Shown: positions 31,407 through 39,419 of the stretch, piece after piece
Layout: each line of letters begins with the position of its first letter
How positions within the stretch are numbered: position 1 is the stretch's first letter
NCBI RefSeq assembly: GCF_000633455.1
Contig: NZ_AYMG01000028.1
Location: 1 to 64,000 of the forward strand
Direction: 5' to 3'
Length of the DNA stretch: 64,000 nucleotides
From: Pedobacter jeongneungensis
GTDB lineage: Bacteria; Bacteroidota; Bacteroidia; Sphingobacteriales; Sphingobacteriaceae
Position numbers and translations under genes: made by a program
Notes under the pieces: model-generated
The model's input: only the letters and a program-made list of their open reading frames with translations
What the model was told of the DNA's origin: nothing
The model's database searches: none

Positions 31407-34097
31407 TTATTCGTCGCCATTAAAGTTACCATTCGTTTTGCTTTTTCTATTCCCAAACTGGCTTAGGTTATAACTCAGGGTAGCCTGTACAAAGCGGCTG
31501 ATAAACCTCGTTCTGTTCTCAGAGATGGAGTTATTGGTAATGCTGGTACTAAAAAGTGCCCCCTGGTTAAACAGATCGTTCGCCTGGACAGAGAAAAGCA
31601 GTTTATTACCTTTAAGAAAGGAAGTATTTAATCCCATATTCACCAATAAAGGGTTTCCGGCATATAAACTATAACCAAAATTTAAACTTTTAGAGGCCGA
31701 TGCATTTACCCGAAATCGCTTGCTGGGAATCCAGCTGGCACTTCCGCTTAAAGCCAAAACCTGCACATTTTTAATGTTCTGGTTCATTACAGAATAAGTA
31801 TTAGAGCTGAAACTATAGGATGCGCTGGTATTAAAAGAATATTTTTTCTCGTTGAGGTTAAACCTGAATGCATTCGAAACATTAATGCCGCTACTCCTAT
31901 TTAATATATTATCGGTATAAAAAACATTGTGGCTGTAAGCTATATTTCCATTTATAGATAAGGACAATTTGTTGTCAAGCATCCTTTTGTTGAAAGAATA
32001 ATTTCCGCCCACATTATAAATACCATTCACATTTTCGTAGGTAGTTTGTTGTTTTAAACTGTTCAACGTATCCCTGAGAAAAACCGTATTACTTACCACA
32101 CTGTTAATGGCAAAAGTACCTGATAAACCAGCCATAATACTCAATCCAGATTTTAGTCCGAATTTGTTATAACTCAGATCGGCCGTGTGGCTCGATGTTG
32201 CTTTCAGATCAGGGTTACCAATAATCAGATTCTGTACATCGTTATTGTTCCTAACCGGTTGCAGTTTGTTAAAATCGGGTGAGTTGGTGTAACCATTGTA
32301 CCCAAAGCTTAGATTTCCATTGTCTTTAATCTGGTAACTTAAATTAGCCGATGGCGAAAAATTCAACTGATAATTTTTAAGTTCCTGTCCGGTATTCTGA
32401 TATTTACCGATAATGATGCTCGGCGAAAAATTAAGCCCAAAATTATAACTGATCTTGTTGCTATTGGTATTGTAACCGACACTGATGTTCTGATTGATAA
32501 AATTGGAAACATAATCCTGCCCCAGCGAATCCACTACAAAACGGTTCCCAAACGGATTGGTAACTGTGGTGGTTTGCAAGTTCTGGCTCCTGCTGACCGA
32601 AAAACGGTAGGAAAAATTGATAAAACTGTAGCCGGTACTATCCTTCGCTTTTTTTAAGGAATTTGAAAACTGAATGTTCCCGCCAAAATTAGAGCTTGAA
32701 GTATTATTTTCTACCAAACGATTTAATAACGAATCTTTAACCAGTACATTAGTGGTTTCGTTGTAGTAACGGATAATATCATTAATCGTACTGTTGGTAT
32801 TTCCACCGTTGGTTCCAAAATTAAAGCCCATGGAAAGTGAGCGTTTGTTATTGGCCAAACGCCTCGACCAGTTAATGCTGCCGTTAAGATTTGGATTGCT
32901 GTTACGTGAACCTGAATTAGAGCTCAGGTCCTGCTTAATATATCCGGTTTTATTAGAGGTAGAAAAAGCATCATTTCGGGTATCTGCTAAAGAGCCAGCC
33001 AGTGAGGCATTGAAATAGTTCTTTTTTGTAGCACCGTTTAAACCGAGGTTAATATTATTGTTTAAAGAATTCGATTTACTCGCACTTTCCCTTAAATCAT
33101 AAATGGTTCCCTGTGGGTTAAAGGTTTCGAGGTAATTGCTCTGAATGGATTTGTTAGTACCGTTACTAAAATTATAACTCCCGTTAACGCTAAATTCTTT
33201 CGAAATTTTATCCCTGATGTTACCATTTAAACCTCCGTTATTCATTTGGGTAAATTCATTGTTGGTAATACCATAGCGACCGCCAAAACCGATCTGTTTT
33301 GTTTTTTTCCAAATACTGCCATTAACACCTAAATTATGCGCGTTATTAGTAGCCGAGCTCATGTTCATCCCACCAAAAACACCCTTATCCATACCAGGTT
33401 TAGTAACCAAATTCAGCATTTTTTGTGGTGTGCCGGTTTTGATGCCGGTAAAATTAGCTTCATCACCATAATCATCTATTACCTGAAGTTTGGCAATAAT
33501 ATCTGCCGGCAACTGCCTGATGTAATCTTCTACATTACTGGTAAAAAAATCTTCACCGTTAACCCGCAGCTTGGTCATTTTTTTCCCCATTGCCGTAACA
33601 GCGCCTTTATCATCAACCTCAATGCCCTGCAATTGCTTAAGCAGATCTTCTACTTTATCATTTTCCCTTATGGTATAGGCGCCGGCATTGTATTCGATGG
33701 TATCTTTTTTGATTTTAATGGGATCCACTTTTACTTTCACTTCTACATCTTCCAACTTGATGCTTTCGGCCCTGAGCATAATGGGATCCAGATCGGAGCC
33801 TTTTTTCGAAGATTCAATTTCGTAAAGTGATGCATAAGGTTTATAACCCAATGCCGTAATGCTAAGGTAGAATTTGTTGTGGCTTACTTTTAGAAATGTA
33901 AAATTGCCCTTCGAATCCGCATTTGCACGAAGGGTATCTTTATCAGTAATCAATCGGATACTTACACCCTCAATGGGCTTTTTTAAAGAATCGATTACTT
34001 TGCCGCTTATTTTAAACTGAGACTGAGCGAGAGCGTTAAAGGAGAAAGTAATCAGTATAAAAAATAATAAAAAGCATAAATTATTGCTTTTTCTCAT
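31407..34097 (-). CDS. Outer-membrane beta-barrel protein (TonB-receptor-like)
   Basis: Large outer-membrane protein of the CarboxypepD_reg-plug-OMP_b-brl_3 kind, 896 residues. Signal peptide 1-24 (ending ALAQ), regulatory domain (about 28-105: ISGKVIDSLKKPIEGVSIRL), plug-like region (about 130-250 with IEYNAGAYTIREND and LRVNGEDFFTSN), and a beta-strand-rich barrel to the C-terminus. The last residues are not aromatic. The lack of SusD nearby and the family type suggest export of or binding to an unknown ligand rather than a known sugar-uptake system. Start overlaps the DUF1456 gene by 17 bases. Confidence 0.85.
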   Translation of the reverse strand: MRKSNNLCFLLFFILITFSFNALAQSQFKISGKVIDSLKKPIEGVSIRLITDKDTLRANADSKGNFTFLKVSHNKFYLSITALGYKPYASLYEIESSKKGSDLDPIMLRAESIKLEDVEVKVKVDPIKIKKDTIEYNAGAYTIRENDKVEDLLKQLQGIEVDDKGAVTAMGKKMTKLRVNGEDFFTSNVEDYIRQLPADIIAKLQVIDDYGDEANFTGIKTGTPQKMLNLVTKPGMDKGVFGGMNMSSATNNAHNLGVNGSIWKKTKQIGFGGRYGITNNEFTQMNNGGLNGNIRDKISKEFSVNGSYNFSNGTNKSIQSNYLETFNPQGTIYDLRESASKSNSLNNNINLGLNGATKKNYFNASLAGSLADTRNDAFSTSNKTGYIKQDLSSNSGSRNSNPNLNGSINWSRRLANNKRSLSMGFNFGTNGGNTNSTINDIIRYYNETTNVLVKDSLLNRLVENNTSSSNFGGNIQFSNSLKKAKDSTGYSFINFSYRFSVSRSQNLQTTTVTNPFGNRFVVDSLGQDYVSNFINQNISVGYNTNSNKISYNFGLNFSPSIIIGKYQNTGQELKNYQLNFSPSANLSYQIKDNGNLSFGYNGYTNSPDFNKLQPVRNNNDVQNLIIGNPDLKATSSHTADLSYNKFGLKSGLSIMAGLSGTFAINSVVSNTVFLRDTLNSLKQQTTYENVNGIYNVGGNYSFNKRMLDNKLSLSINGNIAYSHNVFYTDNILNRSSGINVSNAFRFNLNEKKYSFNTSASYSFSSNTYSVMNQNIKNVQVLALSGSASWIPSKRFRVNASASKSLNFGYSLYAGNPLLVNMGLNTSFLKGNKLLFSVQANDLFNQGALFSTSITNNSISENRTRFISRFVQATLSYNLSQFGNRKSKTNGNFNGDE

Positions 34098-34314
34098 CCC
34101 TCGGACCTCTTTTATAAATTACCAGACCATTTAAAAAATTACGCAGGATCTGATCGCCACAAGGTTTAAAATTCTCATGATCTTCATTCCTGAAAATATC
34201 GCCCAGTTCTGCTTTGGTTACCTTAAAGCCAACAAGGTCGCAAATGGTGATAATATCTTCTGTTTTTAATGATAAGGCTACTCTTAATTTTTTTAATATA
34301 TCGTTGTTGCTCAT
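34081..34314 (-). CDS. DUF1456 protein, single-repeat version
   Basis: Seventy-seven residues with NDILKKLRVALSLKTEDIITICDLVGFKVTKAELGDIFRNEDHENFKPCGDQILRNFLNGLVIYKRG pattern (in parts), which is one repeat of the DUF1456/YehS family. E. coli YehS-type proteins have two such repeats in about 150 residues, so this is half length, either a natural single-repeat form or a truncated gene. Its last 17 bases overlap the start of the barrel protein gene, so the two are probably translationally coupled. Function unknown. Confidence 0.8.
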   Translation of the reverse strand: MSNNDILKKLRVALSLKTEDIITICDLVGFKVTKAELGDIFRNEDHENFKPCGDQILRNFLNGLVIYKRGPRDEKKQ

Positions 34315-34440
34315 GCTTATTTTAATGATGGGATGATTAAATGAGTGAGTGTTTAAAAGTTGGAATGTTTAATGTTGCAAAATGCTTAAAACTTTTAATT
34401 TGGCTATCCAGACTTCCGACTGCGGACTCCAGACTTCTCT

Positions 34441-35745
34441 CTAACTCGCAATTTCTAATTTAAGTTTTTTCCCTTTAATTTTTTCGCCGCTTAAATCTTT
34501 TAACAGTTTTTCTACTTTGCTTCTTTTAACGGCCACATAACTGGTGGTATCTTTAACTTCGATCAATCCAAGATCTTCTTTTGCCAAATTACCCTTTTGC
34601 AAAAATAAACCCACGATATCAATCTTATTAATTTTATCTTTTTTGCCATGGGCCAGGTATAAAGTTACCCAATCGCTTGCTTCGGGCAGTTTATACTTGT
34701 CTGATAGAACTTCTTCTTCAATGTCATCAGGTAAATATTTATAATTTTCTTCAGTAGTTAAAATGGCATAAGCCGTTCCTTTGGCATGCATACGTGCGGT
34801 TCTGCCATTGCGATGAATATAAGCATCTTCGGTATAAGGCAATTGATAATGCACAATATGCTCTACCTCGGGGATATCAAGGCCGCGGGCAGCAAGATCG
34901 GTTGTAATTAAAATCCTGTGACTGCCGTTTCTAAATTTTAACAAAGCCTTTTCTCGGTCGAACTGCTCCATACCGCCATGAAAAACATCATGCCCTAAGC
35001 CATTTTCAAAAAGCAGATCGCTAATGCGGTCAACAGTTTCCCTGTGATTACAGAAAACCAATGTATTTTTATCGCCTATTTTACTTAATAGCCTGAAAAG
35101 ATAATCCAGCTTTTCATCAGCCGGGGTAGTTATTTTTTTGAGCTTTAAATCTGGCTTGGCTTCTACATTCTTTGAAAAATCGACTTCAACCGGCATCTTG
35201 ATTTTCACAAAACCAGGAATCTCATCCATTTTAGTTGCCGAAGTTAATATCCGTTGCTTTAAGGAAAGAAGTGAGCCGATGATATAAGACATATCATTTT
35301 CAAAACCGAACTCCAGCGACTTATCAAATTCATCCAAAACCAAAGTTTCGATAAAAGATTCGTCAAAATTCTGATGTTCCAAATGATAAGCGATCCTACC
35401 TGGCGTACCGATCAAAACTGCGGGTGGATGGGCAAGGTTATTTTTCTCTATCCTAACGGCATGACCTCCATAACAGCAGTTTACTTTAAAAGAAGTACCC
35501 ATTTGTTTAAAAACCTGCTCAATTTGCAGGGCAAGTTCTCTCGAAGGCACCAAAACCAAAGCCTGAACGCCCTTAACTCCGCTTTTTAAATTGGAAAGTA
35601 AAGGCAATAAAAAGGCCAACGTTTTCCCTGAACCCGTTGGCGCAATCAATATTACATCTTTACCGGTTTTAACTGCATGTAAAGAAGCTTCCTGCATCTC
35701 GTTAAGTGCAGAAATATTTAATTTTTTTAAAGCATTTTCTATCAT
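34441..35745 (-). CDS. DEAD-box RNA helicase, DbpA-like
   Basis: ATP-dependent RNA helicase (434 residues). Motifs: Q motif region, Walker A PTGSGKT (36-42), PSRELA, TPGR, motif II DEFD (138-141) in place of DEAD, SAT (169-171), and the second RecA domain with TTDLAARGLDIP and YIHRNGRTAR. The C-terminus (about 358-434) resembles the DbpA RNA-binding domain, so a role in ribosome assembly at 23S rRNA is likely, as in DbpA. Downstream on this strand, 126 bases separate it from the DUF1456 gene. DEFD replaces the most common DEAD; in the wider superfamily motif II is DExD/H, so activity is expected. Confidence 0.9.
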   Translation of the reverse strand: MIENALKKLNISALNEMQEASLHAVKTGKDVILIAPTGSGKTLAFLLPLLSNLKSGVKGVQALVLVPSRELALQIEQVFKQMGTSFKVNCCYGGHAVRIEKNNLAHPPAVLIGTPGRIAYHLEHQNFDESFIETLVLDEFDKSLEFGFENDMSYIIGSLLSLKQRILTSATKMDEIPGFVKIKMPVEVDFSKNVEAKPDLKLKKITTPADEKLDYLFRLLSKIGDKNTLVFCNHRETVDRISDLLFENGLGHDVFHGGMEQFDREKALLKFRNGSHRILITTDLAARGLDIPEVEHIVHYQLPYTEDAYIHRNGRTARMHAKGTAYAILTTEENYKYLPDDIEEEVLSDKYKLPEASDWVTLYLAHGKKDKINKIDIVGLFLQKGNLAKEDLGLIEVKDTTSYVAVKRSKVEKLLKDLSGEKIKGKKLKLEIAS

Positions 35746-35795
35746 TCCGCCATAAAGGTAATCATTTCTCTTCAGGGCAAAAACCAGGCTCCTGG

Positions 35796-36014
35796 TTAAG
35801 GTTTAAAAAACCTGTTTCTGAGTTTGCGTAGGGTAGAAAAATTTAACGTCTTATCTAACAACATCAGCATATTGCCGCGTTTAGACATTGATGACTGCAC
35901 TTTTTCATTAACGGCATCAACTGATGATAAAATCCTGTCAGCCAGTTCATCCGCAAATTTATTGGCCCTGCTATTTTGTAATAATTGAAGTTCTTGAATT
36001 AGTTCTGCTCTCAT
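35796..36014 (-). CDS. Small hypothetical protein
   Basis: Not recognised. Seventy-two residues, mostly helical and charged (LIQELQLLQNSRANKFADEL), ending RKLRNRFFKP. No signal peptide or membrane segment. It lies 50 bases before the helicase gene on the same strand, so it could be the first gene of that operon. Coding is likely from the composition and the fit in the operon, but unproven. Confidence 0.55.
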   Translation of the reverse strand: MRAELIQELQLLQNSRANKFADELADRILSSVDAVNEKVQSSMSKRGNMLMLLDKTLNFSTLRKLRNRFFKP

Positions 36015-36252
36015 AATTAAGAATTTTTAATGAATGTACTCATATTTAACGACCCTATAAATGATTTGTTTCAATAATTTAAAGACCGATCTGAAATATT
36101 ATCACTAACTTGTTGATAACTAACTTTTTGTTAGCAAATAAACAATCTACACTTAACACATATTTAATTTATAGCACTTATTTTTATAAAAACCTGATTA
36201 CCATTTGTCCCAAAGGGGATTCCTTTGGAATTAACCTCAAAAAACATAATGT

Positions 36253-36726
36253 ATGACGTGGAAAAAATTTAGTGGCGAAGTTATTCAGTCTTCAATCCTC
36301 GAAGAAGTAGAAAAAGCGATTATCAGAGAAACCGAAAACGGTTTTAAACTTAAAGTTTGTATCGGAACCGATTCCCAGGTAAAAGGCGCAACAACGGATT
36401 TTGCAACCGTAATTGTATTGTTAAGAGAACATCATGGTGGTTTTATGTACATCCACCAGGAGAAAAGCACACAACAGGTAAGCATTAAGGAAAGAATGTT
36501 GATGGAAGTGCAAAAATCGATCGAAACAGCTTATTCTATCTGCGATTTACTTGATATTTATGATGTAGCACTTGAAGTACATGCCGACATCAACACCAGT
36601 CCATCCTTTAAATCAAACAAAGCGCTAAATGATGCCATGGGTTATATTTTAAGTATGGGCTTTATTTTCAAGGCCAAGCCAGAAGCATTTGCCAGCTCTA
36701 CCTGTGCGGATAAGATGGTGCATTAG
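36253..36726 (+). CDS. YkuK family, RNase H-like protein
   Basis: Cytoplasmic protein of the DUF458/YkuK family with an RNase H-like fold; role unknown. The family segment KVCIGTDSQVKGATTDFATVIVLL (about 35-58) has the Asp of the RNase H-like site, and HADINTSPSFKSNKALNDAMGYI (114-136) the second acidic part. Length 157 is normal. It is preceded by TTATCA...TGATAA and CTAAC...GTTAG small inverted repeats at 36099-36135. The next 480 bases are repeats. Confidence 0.85.
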   Translation: MTWKKFSGEVIQSSILEEVEKAIIRETENGFKLKVCIGTDSQVKGATTDFATVIVLLREHHGGFMYIHQEKSTQQVSIKERMLMEVQKSIETAYSICDLLDIYDVALEVHADINTSPSFKSNKALNDAMGYILSMGFIFKAKPEAFASSTCADKMVH

Positions 36727-37205
36727 GATGGAAAATGTGGGATGTAAGAGGGATGATGGAGTTAGTCCGGAACTCAGAGGTACTAAGCCTAATGCCATCA
36801 TTGCCAATATCATTTAGCTAAACATCAGTTGTTGTCAGTCTGAGCCTGTCGAAGACCTTTTTTAGTCAAAAATAAAAATAACCTGTTCTTTGACAGACTA
36901 CCATTGACAGCCCCATTAATGCGGTCGTCATTGCTTCGTCAGCTGAAAAAGCCTTTCTTGCAATGACGACCTCTTGCAGACTAGCATTTGTCAAAAAAAT
37001 CTGTCCCTGGTATTGATTTTTATAAAATAAATTATCCCTCAGCATGACAATATTTTTTTTGTTTTCTCCTTAATGGATTCTTACCTGCACGGGAATGACG
37101 AATCTATAGCGACCAACGCTGCGATCTTTGCGTTTCCCTTTGCAAACTTTGCAGTTAAATCCGCAACAAAAACGCATCTTTACTGTTGTCTTTTTAAAAC
37201 AAGTA
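36727..37205. other. Gene-free mosaic of dispersed repeats
   Basis: The stretch is built from fragments: a family C arm (36834-36856), a family A copy (36898-36968), an inverted copy of the 30314-30350 segment (37011-37050), a family B arm (37081-37100), and a 'ctttgcgtttccctttgcaaactttgcag' type phrase (37128-37157). In-frame extensions upstream of the SRPBCC gene run through the last part and are not protein. Confidence 0.65.
36926..36968. repeat. Palindromic dispersed repeat, family A copy 3 (short)
   Basis: CGTCATTGCTTCGTCAGCTGAAAAAGCC-like left part and TTGCAATGACG right arm; the central GAAGCAATC pair is deleted, so the hairpin is only 43 bases. The left flank 'ctaccattgacag' at 36899-36910 matches that of copy 1. 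Confidence 0.75.
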
Positions 37206-37673
37206 ATGAAAACTTACAGATTAGAATTTACGCAGAAACTTCCAATAGATTTAGATACTGCATGGGACTTTTTCTCTTCGCCCTTAAACCTGGCAGAAAT
37301 TACTCCAAAAGACATGACCTTTGATGTTACCTCGCCAAATATGGCCAATACCAAAATGTATCCTGGTTTAATTATTACTTACAAGGTCTCCCCTCTTTTT
37401 GGAATTAAGTTAAGTTGGGTAACCGAAATTACGCATGTTAAGGATAAAGAATATTTTATAGATGAACAGCGTTTCGGCCCTTTTGCCTTTTGGCACCACC
37501 AGCACCATTTCGAAAAAATAGATGGCGGAGTTTTAATGCATGATACCTTACACTACAGCATCGGCTGGGGACCGATTGGCAGCATCGCAAATGCAGTAAT
37601 CGTAAACAATAAAATCAACGAGATTTTTAAGTTCCGTTATCAAAAGGTTGAAGAATTATTTGGCAAGTTTTAA
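37206..37673 (+). CDS. SRPBCC family protein
   Basis: Small-molecule-binding START/Bet v 1-like domain (155 residues). Features: an N-terminal QKLPIDLDTAWDFFSSPLNLAEITPKDM (8-35) and a C-terminal helix IVNNKINEIFKFRYQKVEELFGKF, with WHHQHHFE in the middle. The start ATG at 37206 gives the right length; an upstream start would add codons from repeat DNA. Some annotations call such proteins 'cell division inhibitor', without proof. Convergent with the DUF4468 gene, 10 bases between the stops. Confidence 0.85.
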   Translation: MKTYRLEFTQKLPIDLDTAWDFFSSPLNLAEITPKDMTFDVTSPNMANTKMYPGLIITYKVSPLFGIKLSWVTEITHVKDKEYFIDEQRFGPFAFWHHQHHFEKIDGGVLMHDTLHYSIGWGPIGSIANAVIVNNKINEIFKFRYQKVEELFGKF

Positions 37674-37683
37674 CTTAACGCTA

Positions 37684-38262
37684 CTACCACTTTTTAGTAG
37701 AAATGGTTTCTGTTTTCTTTTTGGCTTTTTCTGCCTTATCAGTAGCTAAATACTTTTTAAATTCATTACCAAACTTCTCTATTTTATTATAGGTGCTGTT
37801 TACAACATCTTTCCATGCACCTGCATTAAGTTTACCAGGAGCAAGCTCTAGTGGCGTGCCTATTTTAGTTGTGGCAACAAAATTCCCATAACGATCGCGC
37901 TGATATGGAATATACAACAGATCGGTTAACCAAAACCTGTATTTTCCATTACGTGCTTCAAATACAAAATTATAGCTCACTTCGCCACTTGGATGCCCGG
38001 CAACTAAAATGGTTTTGTCGATTACCATAGTTCCTTTTGCCAAAATAGAAGTATCAGTAATGCTTTCTGCCTTCATCGATTTTTTATAGGCCACATTAAC
38101 AAAAGATTTTGCCCTTTGCAACAAGGTATCTTTACTCAACGATTGAGAATCTACCACTTTATAGTAAATAAATTTACCGTTATCATCTTTGGAAAACTGT
38201 TTTTGCTGGGCAGAAAGATCAATTGAAAAAGCGACTAAAAAAATTAGAATAATGTATTTCAT
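37684..38262 (-). CDS. DUF4468 secreted protein
   Basis: Exported protein (signal peptide MKYIILIFLVAFSIDLSAQ, 1-19) with a DUF4468 domain: IYYKVVDSQSLSKDTLLQRAKSFV (about 32-55), ILAKGTMVI and YNFVFEARNGKYRFWLTDLLY. The domain has a TBP-like fold in families of unknown role. A Lys-rich tail ends the protein. It is single on the minus strand, following the porin transcript whose terminator lies upstream of its start. Confidence 0.78.
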   Translation of the reverse strand: MKYIILIFLVAFSIDLSAQQKQFSKDDNGKFIYYKVVDSQSLSKDTLLQRAKSFVNVAYKKSMKAESITDTSILAKGTMVIDKTILVAGHPSGEVSYNFVFEARNGKYRFWLTDLLYIPYQRDRYGNFVATTKIGTPLELAPGKLNAGAWKDVVNSTYNKIEKFGNEFKKYLATDKAEKAKKKTETISTKKW

Positions 38263-38302
38263 TAGAATGGATTAATGTACGAACCGAATATTTAAAGGTA
38301 CT

Positions 38303-38336
38303 AAAAAGCCGTCCCGATTTTACATTAGGACGGCTT
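38303..38336 (-). terminator. Terminator of the amt-porin transcript
   Basis: AAGCCGTCC at 38306-38314 pairs with GGACGGCTT at 38328-38336 around a 13-base loop. On the minus strand a TTTT run follows (the A run at 38303-38307). It lies 20 bases after the porin stop. Confidence 0.75.
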
Positions 38337-38356
38337 AATATTTGAAAATTTATTCC

Positions 38357-39382
38357 TTAAAAAGCGTAAACTGCGGCTAAAGAAAACTGACCAGCGTTTG
38401 GCGCAATTGCACCACTTTTATTAAAGAAAGGCTTATCACTGTTATGATCTAATCTTACCTCAGGAATAAAAGTTAAACCACCTGATTTAACATTGGCAGT
38501 AAGTGTTAGCGCTGTAGTAGAAGTAGCGGCGGTAGTACCGTAAGCTTTAGCTTTAAAATACTCACCTCTTAAACCTATGGTAACGGCATCAGCTACTGCA
38601 TACTGAGGATATAGTGCAGCACCTGCATAACTCCCCTGTACTGAACTATCTTTAATATCATAATTAGCAGCATTTAAACCCAATTTAAATTCCTTTGTAA
38701 TCTGATAAGAAGTAGTTAAATCTATAATGGTACCATAGCCACCGTAACCAGCACCCGACAAAGCATTGATATAAGCTGTCCAGCCTTCAACCGGCGCTAC
38801 CATTAACTGACCTCCAATTGCCGAAACACCGCGTGTTGCACTGTAAAGGTTCCAATCGTTAAATAAACCAGCCATTAAACTTACTTTATCGCTGAATTTG
38901 TAGGTTGCTTTAATACCTGCATTCTGGAATGGACCATTTGTAAATAAGTAAGAAGTAGAATAGTTGAAGTTACCAACAGGAGAAATTACTTCATAACCTA
39001 TAAATGTACCCATGTAACCAGCCGTCATCGAAAATTTATCAGTAAAATCGTAGTTAACGTATAAATTCTGGATATTGAATGACGAATTGTTAGCCGCAGC
39101 ATCAGGAATAGACTGCGATTGTCCCCTCGGACCAAAAGACAACTCTCCAACAAATGAAGCTTTACCTGTTTTTTTCTTCAAAGCAATATCAATCATGCCC
39201 AATGAAACCGAATTGTGATCAGTTACAAAAGATGTTTTCCCATTCAATGGATTCTTTGCGAAATCATATTTAAAATACGTATCAACCGACCCTGAAATTT
39301 CAAGTGGTGATGTGGTGGTCTCTTGCGCCAGGGCGCAGCTTGCGCTGGCCATTGCGAAAATAGCAGTTAAAAGTTTCTTCAT
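38357..39382 (-). CDS. Outer-membrane porin (BBP2-like)
   Basis: Predicted outer-membrane beta-barrel of 341 residues. Signal peptide MKKLLTAIFAMASASCALAQ (1-20), then alternating amphipathic strands (ISGSVDTYFKYDFAKN, ALKKKTGKASFVGELSFG, NLYVNYDFTDKFSMTAGYMG) to a terminal aromatic LAAVYAF, as expected for a barrel. It begins 37 bases after the ammonium transporter stop, on the same strand, and ends at the shared terminator, so it is probably co-transcribed and may be the outer-membrane pore for ammonium or small nitrogen compounds. The ligand is not proven. Confidence 0.83.
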   Translation of the reverse strand: MKKLLTAIFAMASASCALAQETTTSPLEISGSVDTYFKYDFAKNPLNGKTSFVTDHNSVSLGMIDIALKKKTGKASFVGELSFGPRGQSQSIPDAAANNSSFNIQNLYVNYDFTDKFSMTAGYMGTFIGYEVISPVGNFNYSTSYLFTNGPFQNAGIKATYKFSDKVSLMAGLFNDWNLYSATRGVSAIGGQLMVAPVEGWTAYINALSGAGYGGYGTIIDLTTSYQITKEFKLGLNAANYDIKDSSVQGSYAGAALYPQYAVADAVTIGLRGEYFKAKAYGTTAATSTTALTLTANVKSGGLTFIPEVRLDHNSDKPFFNKSGAIAPNAGQFSLAAVYAF

Positions 39383-39419
39383 GTTTGAGCTTGATTTGAG
39401 TTTAGATATTATAAAATCC

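Noticed and set aside
33336..33830. Plus-strand frame of 164 codons
   Set aside because: Antisense to the outer-membrane barrel gene; low-complexity Phe/Ile/His composition typical of the complement of such genes.
37073..37205. Upstream extension and alternative frame before the SRPBCC gene
   Set aside because: Runs through a repeat mosaic; the domain begins at MKTYRLEF (37206).
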